From Nitrosomicrobium frigidum (SeqCode) (GTDB lineage: Archaea > Thermoproteota > Nitrososphaeria > Nitrososphaerales > Nitrososphaeraceae): a stretch of 50,276 nt of DNA. Under the pieces are notes generated by a model. That model did not search any database and was not told the DNA's origin. It worked only from the letters and a program-made list of their open reading frames with translations. Location: assembly GCA_023251115.1 (NCBI GenBank), contig JAHEZK010000009.1, forward strand, positions 1 to 50,276, written 5' to 3'. Within the stretch, counting starts at the first letter, position 1; each line of letters opens with the position of its first letter. Below, piece by piece: positions 17,768 through 25,621 of this stretch. Both the position numbers and the translations under genes were made by a program.

Positions 17768-18445
17768 TTACAATTCTTGCGAATTACAGTTAACAGTCTT
17801 TTCTATAGGTAATTTTGGTAATTTTGGTTCTAGCTGATTTGCTACTAGTTTCCAATAATTCGCAAGCTGGACTGCATCAATCTCACAATTGGTAATTACT
17901 TTTTTTTGGTAATTAACTATTGGATTCATTATATCATGAAAGTTTGAATGTCCCAGTCCAAGTGCATGCCCTATCTCATGTTTCAGCACTAGACCCAGGC
18001 TATCTTGATTCAGTAGTTCTTCATTGAAATCTAAAGAGATGTGCATCCTAACCTTTTTAATAAAGCCATTTTTGTCAAGAACGCTAGTAGTTTGACCGAC
18101 AGTTTGATTGCCCTTATGTTCAAAGTTTATTAAAATATCTGCGTCGGATGGATCCATTACTTTCGTAAATTTCAGATTCTTTAACTTGGAGCTCCATTGA
18201 TCAAAGGAGCTCTTTACCAAATCATCGCGCTGGTCATTATTGTCATTATTATTGCTGTTGTTGTTGTTGATATGAAATGTCAATACACCGTCATCTAAAT
18301 TATCACCCCATGTGCAGCATATCTGTAAAATGTTCTGCTTTTCTAATGTAAGGTCGCTGAATTCGGAAAAGGATTCAGGGTAAGATAGTACTGCTATTAT
18401 CATTACTACGTTTAGCACTATACTGAAATTGTATCCTTTGTCCAA
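17768..18445 (-). CDS. Secreted matrixin-like zinc metalloprotease
   Basis: The extended zinc motif HEIGHALGLGH lies at residues 156-166, with the methionine turn IMNP at 172-175, which places the protein in the M10/metzincin group. An N-terminal hydrophobic segment (FSIVLNVVMIIAVLSYP) is a probable signal peptide. DADILINFEH at 101-110 matches the strand that precedes the active site in matrixins. An Asn-rich stretch at 60-70 is encoded by ATT/GTT trinucleotides and is probably a linker. There is no visible cysteine switch, and the total length is 225. It would act outside the cell; the target is unknown. Confidence 0.88.
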   Translation of the reverse strand: MDKGYNFSIVLNVVMIIAVLSYPESFSEFSDLTLEKQNILQICCTWGDNLDDGVLTFHINNNNSNNNDNNDQRDDLVKSSFDQWSSKLKNLKFTKVMDPSDADILINFEHKGNQTVGQTTSVLDKNGFIKKVRMHISLDFNEELLNQDSLGLVLKHEIGHALGLGHSNFHDIMNPIVNYQKKVITNCEIDAVQLANYWKLVANQLEPKLPKLPIEKTVNCNSQEL

Positions 18446-18621
18446 CTATATCATGCAGCCATTGTACAATGTGCTGGCATTATAATGCTTGATGATGATA
18501 AATAGAATTGAATTACATTCACTAAAATTAAGTCAGGTGATGGAATATGATTTCTATCTGCAGGCGAATTGATTACATAATTAATTACTTGGTTTATTGG
18601 TTGACTGCTTTGTTGATTAAA

Positions 18622-19050
18622 CTAGGCGTAATTTCCCTTGATTGACGATCTGGCACCACAAGCCTCACATACTAGAAAGCCAAGTTTTTTTGCTTTTTCT
18701 GTTCTTGTATCGGGACTCTGACAGACAGGACAAATTACATAGTCCTTTACGTATCTTTCCATTAAGGCCCCAAAAGATGAGGGTTCCTTGCGGCCAAGGA
18801 AAATAACTCTGTCACCAGCAATATAACCCGCAGAAGCAAGCTCCTTATTCAAATAAAGTAATAGCTTTTCTGGTTCTCTCCTTAATGCCTTGGGAAATTC
18901 CATAAAATTTCTAAAAATAGTTCGCTGACCTACCCAGATAATTTTTGGTTCAGGAATTTCCAATCTTGCCGAATCCTTCTTTGATGAATGAGAAAGACTT
19001 CCCTGAATTCTATTTAGGAGGGTTTCATACGATTTATCTACCTTGTGCAT
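18622..19050 (-). CDS. Translation initiation factor aIF2 subunit beta
   Basis: Beta subunit of the heterotrimeric factor that brings initiator tRNA to the ribosome. The central domain includes TIFRNFMEFPKALRREPEKLL and GYIAGDRVIFLGR. The C-terminal zinc ribbon has Cys107, Cys110, Cys128 and Cys131. The 142-residue length is typical of archaeal homologues, which lack the eukaryotic Lys-rich N-terminus. ATG start. No other initiation-factor gene is nearby. Confidence 0.94.
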   Translation of the reverse strand: MHKVDKSYETLLNRIQGSLSHSSKKDSARLEIPEPKIIWVGQRTIFRNFMEFPKALRREPEKLLLYLNKELASAGYIAGDRVIFLGRKEPSSFGALMERYVKDYVICPVCQSPDTRTEKAKKLGFLVCEACGARSSIKGNYA

Positions 19051-19209
19051 ACTTATGCTTGTACGAAGGCTTTAATGTTCTTTGTCATCAAATATAGTAA
19101 TTTGGCTTTGAATAATTGACAAGTTAGTCTAGTTACCAATCAGAGATGGAACAAAAATCAATAGATTATGGCTTCTGCGAATTCTACCTGATGTAAAATA
19201 TTTATTAAT

Positions 19210-19812
19210 TCATGTAGGCAATTCTCCAAGCCACTGGAAAAATGGTATGATTGGATCATCGTAAGGCAATGTTGAAGAATTCTTCACATTAAAGCCGAGC
19301 ATTATCATTCGTCCCTCTAATTGTTGTACTATATTTGATGGTAGTTCATTACTTCTAAGAGGATTAAACAACTTGAAAAAATAATCTTGTTTATAGTAAG
19401 CAAGATGCCAGGCGCAACAATCTGAAAGGATTGTTGGATCCCTGGATATCCTTTTAGTTATGTCAAAATTCACCTTTTTTTCAGTATTCTTACTATTGGA
19501 ATCTATCAAAATTTGCATCGATCTTTTGTTGAAATTTTCTCTCAATAGTTCTTGATTCATACTGATTGGATTGATTGCATGAATTCTAACTTGCCTTGCA
19601 ATTCCTTCCATCGTTTTTCTCGCTATATCTTTAACATAGGTAATTTCCAATTCACCATTGACCTTATGATCCTTACCAAAGATGTAAAAAGTCGCAATCA
19701 ATTCGTCTTTTTGGGTAAAGGGCAAGTTTGCTTTTCCATTTATAAAATTCAAAACTCTATTTGGAAAATCTCTGGGCATAAAAACTCCCATATACGAATC
19801 AGAAATAATCAA
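19210..19812 (-). CDS. Protein of unknown function, possibly 179-200 residues
   Basis: I do not recognise this protein. It is soluble, with no signal peptide, and is moderately charged. Features include KANLPFTQKDELIATFYIFG, a DCCAWHLAYYKQDYFFKLF stretch with adjacent cysteines, and PIIPFFQWLGEL near the end. The start is uncertain: the frame opens at TTG 19812, with ATG codons at 19791 and 19779 (MPRDFPNR). The 19779 or 19791 start seems more natural. It lies alone between aIF2-beta and the ferredoxin. Uniform base composition and length support a real gene. Confidence 0.65.
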   Translation of the reverse strand: MIISDSYMGVFMPRDFPNRVLNFINGKANLPFTQKDELIATFYIFGKDHKVNGELEITYVKDIARKTMEGIARQVRIHAINPISMNQELLRENFNKRSMQILIDSNSKNTEKKVNFDITKRISRDPTILSDCCAWHLAYYKQDYFFKLFNPLRSNELPSNIVQQLEGRMIMLGFNVKNSSTLPYDDPIIPFFQWLGELPT

Positions 19813-19894
19813 CTTTTGTCTTTATCGTACTTTATGCATGGGACTATTAAAAAGTAGCAAAAATAATTATTGGAAAAAATGAGGAAAAGATTAT

Positions 19895-20440
19895 CTAGTG
19901 TGCGTGTGGTGGAGGAGCGCTTCCCTTTGACAAAGCTTCATTGAAAGTACCTGAAGCTTTTTCATGAAATTCAAGTGCAGCTTGATCAACTTTTACAGCT
20001 TGTGGCGGACAAACTGAAACACAGGCCATACACCAAATGCAATCGTGTTCGCGGATTGCATCTGCCTTATCGGTATAATCTTTACGTTCGTCTTTGACGT
20101 CCTTGCCAGTACCATTCCATGTCTGTTTTACTGCCTCTGTAGCAGGAACATCATGTTCTGTTCTATACCACTGGAATACCTGCACAGGACAAGCTTCAAT
20201 ACAAGCACCATCTGCAACACATGAATCCCAATCAACTGCTACCATCGTACCGCTTACACCAAGAGGAACTATTTGTTCACCCCTTGCAGCAAAGGCAGCC
20301 TTTACTTCTTCATTTTCTGCAGCTTCTTGTAGTTTGCCTGGTCCCCACATAAAATGGAAATGTTCACCGTCGGCAAGTTGAATCTTACCTGTAACTTGAT
20401 GATTTTTTGGAAAGTCCGGATCTATAGGCATGTTTATCAT
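19895..20440 (-). CDS. Seven-iron ferredoxin of the zinc-containing archaeal type
   Basis: Two iron-sulfur motifs are present. The first, Cys74-x2-Asp77-x2-Cys80-x3-Cys84-Pro, has Asp in place of one cysteine, as in [3Fe-4S] sites. The second, Cys134-x2-Cys137-x2-Cys140-x3-Cys144-Pro, is a [4Fe-4S] site. The N-terminal extension with His27 and His29 recalls the zinc-binding region of Sulfolobus ferredoxin, and GTMVAVDWDSCVADGACIEA aligns with it. Between the clusters there is a longer insert (about 95-130), and the C-terminus ends in a PPPHAH tail. It is probably an electron carrier for 2-oxoacid oxidoreductases. Confidence 0.92.
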   Translation of the reverse strand: MINMPIDPDFPKNHQVTGKIQLADGEHFHFMWGPGKLQEAAENEEVKAAFAARGEQIVPLGVSGTMVAVDWDSCVADGACIEACPVQVFQWYRTEHDVPATEAVKQTWNGTGKDVKDERKDYTDKADAIREHDCIWCMACVSVCPPQAVKVDQAALEFHEKASGTFNEALSKGSAPPPHAH

Positions 20441-20579
20441 TTTGATATTTGTCTGAATATTATATAAACCATATGTGTATCAACCATGCAATACTGACTC
20501 TGTATATGGGAAATAAAAAAAGGAAGATTTCTATGCTTTGCTTTTTGTCTGTCTTTGCATAAGAGTCGACCAATAGTTT

Positions 20580-21698
20580 CTATGTCTTTAAAGCTTCCCC
20601 AAATTTACAGGCCATAAACTCTATATCTTGTGTGGTTATTGACGGATGAACTGGCAGCGAGATAACGCTTTTTGAAGCCCATTCTGTATTCTCAAGTTTT
20701 CCGACATGATATTGAGAGTAAAATGGCGTTTGATGAACGGATGGATCATAATAAATGGTTGCCCCTATGCCGTTGTCATTTAAGAATTTTCTAATTTTAT
20801 CTCGATCATTGTTGACGGCAACAGTGTAAAGATACCAATTGAATTTTACCCTTTTATTTTCTTGGGGTAGAACTACATCATTGTTATTATTATGATTGCC
20901 AATTTTCTCGGCTAATTGCTGTCCTAGTTTTTCTGCGTTAATAGTCCTCTTCTCTAGCATGGATTGAATTTTTGTCATTTGGGTTTTTGCGATGGCTGCA
21001 GAAATTTCGGGTAATCGCATATTGAATCCAATTATTCGCGTATCATATCCATTTACCATTCCATGGTTCCTTATCATCCTAAGCTTTTCTGCAAACTCAT
21101 CACTATCAGTAGTAATAGCGCCGCCTTCTCCTGAAGTTAATACTTTGGAAGCATACATGCTAAAACAACCCATCTGACCAAGTGTCCCCGTCTGCTTTCC
21201 ATCATATGTAGATCCTAAAGATTGGCAAGCGTCTTCGATTACGTTTATGGAATGTTTGTTTGCGATTTCTTTTATTTCATCCATCTTGGCGGGATGGCCG
21301 TAAAGGTGAACTGGAATTATTGCCCTTGTTTTTTTCGTAATCTTGTTTTCTAAATCAAGAGGATCCATTGTATAGGTATCTTTTTCAATATCTACAAAGA
21401 CTGGTTTGGCTCCTGTGCATGCTACGGAATTTGCCGTTGCAACGAATGTAAATGAGGGAATCAAGATTTCGTCTGATTCCTTGATGCCTGAGACAAGAAT
21501 TGAAGCATGTAAAGCGGCAGTACCAGAATTCACTGCAATTGCGTGTTTGACATGCAAGAAATCTGCCAACAATCTTTCAAAATCCTGAACCCTCTTACCG
21601 CCAAAGTTAGAAGCTGATGTTAAAATTCCCTCATCAAGTACCTTGAGAATTTCTTGCCTTTCTTCATCATCAATCTGTGGTTTATTAATTGGTATCAC
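20580..21698 (-). CDS. DegT/DnrJ/EryC1/StrS-family aminotransferase
   Basis: PLP-dependent sugar aminotransferase family protein of 372 residues. The PLP lysine is Lys185 in MYASKVLTSGEGGAI, Asp157 in VIEDACQS contacts the PLP pyridine nitrogen, and VNSGTAALHASIL binds phosphate. Members aminate keto-sugar nucleotides for surface glycans. The specific sugar is not clear. It stands apart from the polysaccharide cluster 10 kb downstream, but could supply the same pathway. Confidence 0.92.
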   Translation of the reverse strand: MIPINKPQIDDEERQEILKVLDEGILTSASNFGGKRVQDFERLLADFLHVKHAIAVNSGTAALHASILVSGIKESDEILIPSFTFVATANSVACTGAKPVFVDIEKDTYTMDPLDLENKITKKTRAIIPVHLYGHPAKMDEIKEIANKHSINVIEDACQSLGSTYDGKQTGTLGQMGCFSMYASKVLTSGEGGAITTDSDEFAEKLRMIRNHGMVNGYDTRIIGFNMRLPEISAAIAKTQMTKIQSMLEKRTINAEKLGQQLAEKIGNHNNNNDVVLPQENKRVKFNWYLYTVAVNNDRDKIRKFLNDNGIGATIYYDPSVHQTPFYSQYHVGKLENTEWASKSVISLPVHPSITTQDIEFMACKFGEALKT

Positions 21699-21824
21699 GA
21701 GTTATTCCCTTGACTATTTACAAGTAAGGTGCCGAAATAATAATGCTATTCATAACCAAAGCTACTTGAACCACATTTATAGCATTTAAACAAATAAAAA
21801 TAAGAAATATTCCAAGAAATTTAA

Positions 21825-21954
21825 GCAGATGTGGCAGAGTGGTCTTCTTAAATTTGTTAGGTTTAAGAACACAATAATGCGTCGGCCTTGAGTCAGGCTG
21901 AAAGAAAGCCGATTCGCCTTCGGGCGAGCAGGAGTTCAAATCTCCTCATCTGCG
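21825..21954 (+). tRNA. tRNA-Ser (anticodon TGA) with two apparent introns
   Basis: The acceptor stem GCAGATG/CATCTGC pairs perfectly, with discriminator G as in tRNA-Ser. The anticodon stem TCGGC (21882-21886) pairs with GCCGA (21908-21912); the anticodon TGA is at 21889-21891. The long variable arm is TCGCC-TTCG-GGCGA and the T arm AGGAG-TTCAAAT-CTCCT. A 14-base insert (about 21893-21906) sits at position 37/38. A second insert of about 31 bases (about 21844-21874) sits in the D loop and folds as an 8-base-pair hairpin, TTCTTAAA/TTTAAGAA. Removing both leaves 85 bases and the usual GGCAGAGTGGTTAATGC D arm. Exact splice points are not certain. Confidence 0.87.
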
Positions 21955-21962
21955 TTACATTT

Positions 21963-22023
21963 GTAAGGTAAGGCACTGTAAAGTAAGGTAAAAGTAAGGT
22001 AAAGTAGAGAAAGGTAAGGTAAT
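21963..22023. repeat. Imperfect TAAGGTAA-type purine-rich repeats
   Basis: After the tRNA-Ser, several imperfect copies of a GTAAGGTAA/AGTAAGGTAAA unit occur within 60 bases. A related CAAGTAAGGTGCC lies upstream of the tRNA at 21721. The stretch from 21699 to 22096 otherwise contains only the tRNA. Replication slippage is the simplest explanation; no reading frame of note is present. Confidence 0.7.
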
Positions 22024-22096
22024 AGCGACAACTCATGCTAGATTTAACTAACAACGAATTGAATAGAATTATAAAAAATCAAATCTAATCGAGCAT

Positions 22097-23227
22097 ATGG
22101 AAAGAAGACAATTAATTAAGCTTGTTATCCCTTCGGCACTGGTTATCATTGTAAGCATTTTAACCATGAAGTTTTCTCCCTCTGAAACTTTGGTGCCATT
22201 ACCTGCACCAGTATCGAATTTGAGTAATTTGTCAAATACCAGTGGAGTGGAAATTATTGCAGAGGGACTACAGGCTCCAAGGTCTATCGATATTTCAAAG
22301 GATGGACGAATTTTCATTTCAGAAAAACGAGGTAGTATTAGAGTTGTTGACACTGGAACGCTTTTAACAGAACCTGTAGGTGACATAAAGGCCGAAAATA
22401 TAGGGGATGCTGGTTTATTGGGTCTCACATTACATCCAAATTTTACGCAAAATCATTTGTTTTATGTTTATTACACTTATTCAAACAGCACGGGTTTGTT
22501 CAATAAAGTCTTGATGCTTAAGGAAAGCAACAATAGAATAATCGATTCAAAAACAATACTGGATGGTATTCCGGGTGATGATTATCGGGACGGTGGACGT
22601 ATAAAGTTTGGTCCGGACGGCAAGCTATACGTATCAACCGGAGATGCTTCAATTCCAGAACTATCGCAGGACTTGAATTCTCTGTCAGGAAAAATTCTTC
22701 GTATTAACGAAGATGGAACTGTCCCGCAAGACAACCCCTTTTCCAATTCACCGGTGTTTGCATATGGTTTTAGGAATGTCCAAGGATTAGCATGGGCTCC
22801 CAATAGCGGAGCTCTGTATAGTTCAGATCAAGGAGGGGCTGGTAATGATGAAATAAATTTAATATCGCCGGGAAAAAATTATGGATGGCCTCATGAGGAA
22901 TGCAACAGTAATAATGATGATGATAATCGGTATACTCCACCGCTCCTGTGCTTTAATCCATCCTTAGAACCATCCGGAATTGCCTTTGCATTTTCAAACA
23001 AGTTGGGATATCAGAATCATTTAATCGTCGCCACTCTAAAGGGAACCCATTTAAGAGATATAGACTTTGATTCTGGTAGTCAAAACACTATCCTAGTAGG
23101 TTATGGCCGCATAATAGACCTGGTCGAATCTGAAGATGGATCAATTTTTGTTCTTACTAGCAATACTGATGGTAGAGCGTTACCGCAGCAAGGCGACGAC
23201 AAAATATTAAGGCTCACACGATCATAA
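22097..23227 (+). CDS. Membrane-anchored PQQ-dependent glucose/sorbosone dehydrogenase-like protein
   Basis: Six-bladed beta-propeller sugar dehydrogenase. Hallmarks are EGLQAPRSIDISKDGRIF, GDAGLLGLTLHPNF, DGGRIKFGPDGKLYVSTGDA, SLSGKILRINEDGTVPQDNPF, YGFRNVQGLAWAP and NYGWP. This corresponds to the Asd/GSDH family of soluble aldose sugar dehydrogenases that use PQQ. Residues 9-25 are hydrophobic and act as a signal anchor, so the propeller faces outside. ATG at 22097. HMG-CoA reductase follows 18 bases later on the same strand, so a shared mRNA is possible though the functions are unrelated. Confidence 0.9.
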   Translation: MERRQLIKLVIPSALVIIVSILTMKFSPSETLVPLPAPVSNLSNLSNTSGVEIIAEGLQAPRSIDISKDGRIFISEKRGSIRVVDTGTLLTEPVGDIKAENIGDAGLLGLTLHPNFTQNHLFYVYYTYSNSTGLFNKVLMLKESNNRIIDSKTILDGIPGDDYRDGGRIKFGPDGKLYVSTGDASIPELSQDLNSLSGKILRINEDGTVPQDNPFSNSPVFAYGFRNVQGLAWAPNSGALYSSDQGGAGNDEINLISPGKNYGWPHEECNSNNDDDNRYTPPLLCFNPSLEPSGIAFAFSNKLGYQNHLIVATLKGTHLRDIDFDSGSQNTILVGYGRIIDLVESEDGSIFVLTSNTDGRALPQQGDDKILRLTRS

Positions 23228-23245
23228 GAGTGGTGGTGGGTAGTT

Positions 23246-24511
23246 ATGCCAATGAATACAGAAAAGAAATTCTACGAGATGGACCTTGATGAAAGATTAT
23301 CATTTATTTCATCAAAAAGCAATATTTCAAAAAATGAAATTTCGACAGCTGTAAATCAAGCTCTGCCTTTTGATAAAGTTGACAGGATGGTAGAAAATGC
23401 AATAGGAAATTATTCACTACCTCTTGGTATAGCGACAAATTTTGTGATAAATGAAAAAGAGTACTTGGTTCCCATGGCAATCGAAGAACCGTCTGTTATT
23501 GCAGCTGCCAGTCATGCAGCAAAACTAGCCAGGTCTTGTGGAGGATTCAAGGCAACTGCTGATAGTTCTATTATGAGAGGCCAAATTCAAGTTACAAACA
23601 TCTCGGATATCAAGAAAGCTATGCGTACTATCTCAAAGAACAAGGTATCTTTACTCAAAATGGCTAATTCCTTGTCAAAAAATGTAAAAGCAATAGACCT
23701 CAAGACGCGTGTAATTACTAGTGATGTTGACAGGTCCAAAATGCTTGTTTCAGAATTATATGTAGATTGTAAGGATTCTATGGGCGCAAATACCATAAAT
23801 TCCATGTGCGAGCTTGTGGGTCCTGAAATAGAAAGAAAGACTAATGGCAATGGGAAAGTTAACCTCAAAATACTTTCCAATTATGCAACGGAGAGAATTG
23901 TAACTAGCAAGGCCACTTTTAAAAAGGAAGAACTTGGCGGCATTGAGGTAGTTGACAGGATACTATCTGCATTTGCTTTTGCATTTTCTGATCCTCATAG
24001 GGCGGTAACTCATAACAAAGGGATAATGAATGGAATAGACGCAGTTTCAATTGCAACAGGTCAGGATTTTCGTGCCATTGAGGCAGCTGCTCATGCGTAT
24101 GCCTCCAGAGATGGCAGATACCGGTCACTTAGTATTTTTACAAAGTCATCCAAAGGCGATCTAACAGCTAGCATTGAAATTCCATTGTCAGTTGGAATCG
24201 TAGGTGGAATATCTACGGTACATCCCACAGCAAAGATGAGTTTGAAAATTTTGGGAGTAAAATCAGCATCAGAACTTGCTTGTGTTATTGCATCTGTTGG
24301 ACTTGCGCAAAACTTTGCCGCAATTAGAGCATTATCCACAGAAGGAATTCAAAAGGGGCATATGAGATTACACGCAAAGAATATAGCTGTTGCGGCAGGT
24401 GCCATGGGAAAACTAGTTGATATCGTAGCTGAAACCATGTATTCACAATCAAACATAACGATAGACAATGCCAGGGCGATTCTACATGAGCTGCAATTAA
24501 AGAGCAGTTGA
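23246..24511 (+). CDS. mvaA: HMG-CoA reductase, class II type
   Basis: Reduces HMG-CoA to mevalonate, the entry step of isoprenoid (archaeal lipid) synthesis. Sequence features are those of class II enzymes: ENAIGNYSLPLGIATNF (50-66), VPMAIEEPSVIAAASHAA (76-93), DSMGAN (177-182), HNKGIMNGIDAV with Lys258, Asp274 in GQDFRAIEA, and GHMRLH (371-376) with the catalytic His. Class I archaeal enzymes would instead show the EGALV-type pocket. The length of 421 matches class II. The start could be ATG 23246 or 23252. Confidence 0.93.
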   Translation: MPMNTEKKFYEMDLDERLSFISSKSNISKNEISTAVNQALPFDKVDRMVENAIGNYSLPLGIATNFVINEKEYLVPMAIEEPSVIAAASHAAKLARSCGGFKATADSSIMRGQIQVTNISDIKKAMRTISKNKVSLLKMANSLSKNVKAIDLKTRVITSDVDRSKMLVSELYVDCKDSMGANTINSMCELVGPEIERKTNGNGKVNLKILSNYATERIVTSKATFKKEELGGIEVVDRILSAFAFAFSDPHRAVTHNKGIMNGIDAVSIATGQDFRAIEAAAHAYASRDGRYRSLSIFTKSSKGDLTASIEIPLSVGIVGGISTVHPTAKMSLKILGVKSASELACVIASVGLAQNFAAIRALSTEGIQKGHMRLHAKNIAVAAGAMGKLVDIVAETMYSQSNITIDNARAILHELQLKSS

Positions 24512-24607
24512 GTTTACAATATTCTATAAATATCTTGAATAATCTTTCATACTAAATTTCAACATAATTATCAAATCAAATATTCTCTGCAAATAATTTT
24601 TCAATAG

Positions 24608-24615
24608 AAATATAT
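24608..24615 (+). promoter_or_regulatory. TATA-like box of the his operon
   Basis: AAATATAT lies about 30 bases before the hisG ATG in a 132-base gap, so transcription would begin within a few bases of the start codon. No leader peptide or attenuator hairpin is visible. Confidence 0.45.
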
Positions 24616-24643
24616 CCCATTAAGAAGATTATTCGGTTATCAG

Positions 24644-25621
24644 ATGGCAATAGTAAAATTCGCGATACCAAAAGGCAGTATCGAAGATGCAACCTTTAAA
24701 ATCATTGAAGAAGCATGGCAGACAGTAAAAGGTCGTGGTAGGACGTACAGAATCAAGCTAAGCGACCCTGAAATAGAAGTAAAAATCTTGCGACCGCAGG
24801 AAATACCCACATATGTGCAGGAAGGTTTTTACGATATCGGAATTACTGGCAAAGATTGGATTGTTGAGGCTAGCGCGGATGTCAAGATTCTACTGGATCT
24901 AGAATACGGTCAGGTAAATCAGGTGATAGCAATTCCAGAAAATCTAGAATACAACAATTTGACTGAGTTGATAGAAGGTTTCGCAAAACAGAAACGGACG
25001 CTCCGAATTTCATCAGAGTACCTAACTACCACTTCTAGTCTAATACGTTCTAACAAAGCATATCAAAAATATTACGGTGATGCAAGGCCAATGATAATTA
25101 CACCATGGTTGAGGGTTGGCGAAAATAAGATGGTTGAAATCTTTCTTTCTTTTGGTGCTACTGAAGCAAAACCACCCGAAGATGTAGACGCTATATGTGA
25201 TATAACAGAAACGGGAACTACACTTGTTCAAAATAACCTAAAGCTCATAGAAACCGTTGCTCAGTCAAGTGCTCAACTAATCGCAAACAAGACCTCGTTG
25301 GAGGACAAGGCAAAGTCTGAAAAAATAGCAGACATACTTGCATTGATAAAGGGAGTTGTAGAAGCAAGGAAAAAACTACATATTTTTGTAAACGTCAAAC
25401 AAGAGAACCTGCAAAAATTATTGGAAAGCCTACCTGCCCTGAAAAGACCTACCATAAGCAAGTTGAGTGAAGATGGTTGGTATGGTGTTAATACCGTTAT
25501 TGACAAAAACGAATTCATAAAGATTGTTCCACATCTTAGACAAATAGCCCAGGGACTGGTTGTGATGCAACCAAAGCAAATACTCGCATTGGATGAACTA
25601 AAACAGGTCATGGGTCAGTGA
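24644..25621 (+). CDS. hisG: ATP phosphoribosyltransferase, long form
   Basis: Catalyses the first step of histidine synthesis, joining ATP and PRPP. The catalytic domains begin VKFAIPKGSIEDATFKII and include LRPQEIPTYVQEGFYDIGITGKDW; VDAICDITETGTTL binds the PRPP phosphate. Residues about 250-325 form the ACT-like C-terminal domain of the long form (KKLHIFVNVKQENLQKLLES), so feedback inhibition by histidine is likely and no HisZ is needed. It is the first gene of the operon; its TGA overlaps the hisD GTG by 4 bases. Confidence 0.96.
   Translation: MAIVKFAIPKGSIEDATFKIIEEAWQTVKGRGRTYRIKLSDPEIEVKILRPQEIPTYVQEGFYDIGITGKDWIVEASADVKILLDLEYGQVNQVIAIPENLEYNNLTELIEGFAKQKRTLRISSEYLTTTSSLIRSNKAYQKYYGDARPMIITPWLRVGENKMVEIFLSFGATEAKPPEDVDAICDITETGTTLVQNNLKLIETVAQSSAQLIANKTSLEDKAKSEKIADILALIKGVVEARKKLHIFVNVKQENLQKLLESLPALKRPTISKLSEDGWYGVNTVIDKNEFIKIVPHLRQIAQGLVVMQPKQILALDELKQVMGQ

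Noticed and set aside
21718-21939. Minus-strand open frame of 73 codons across the tRNA-Ser
   Set aside because: It overlaps the tRNA gene almost entirely, and its sequence is simply the complement of tRNA and repeat DNA.
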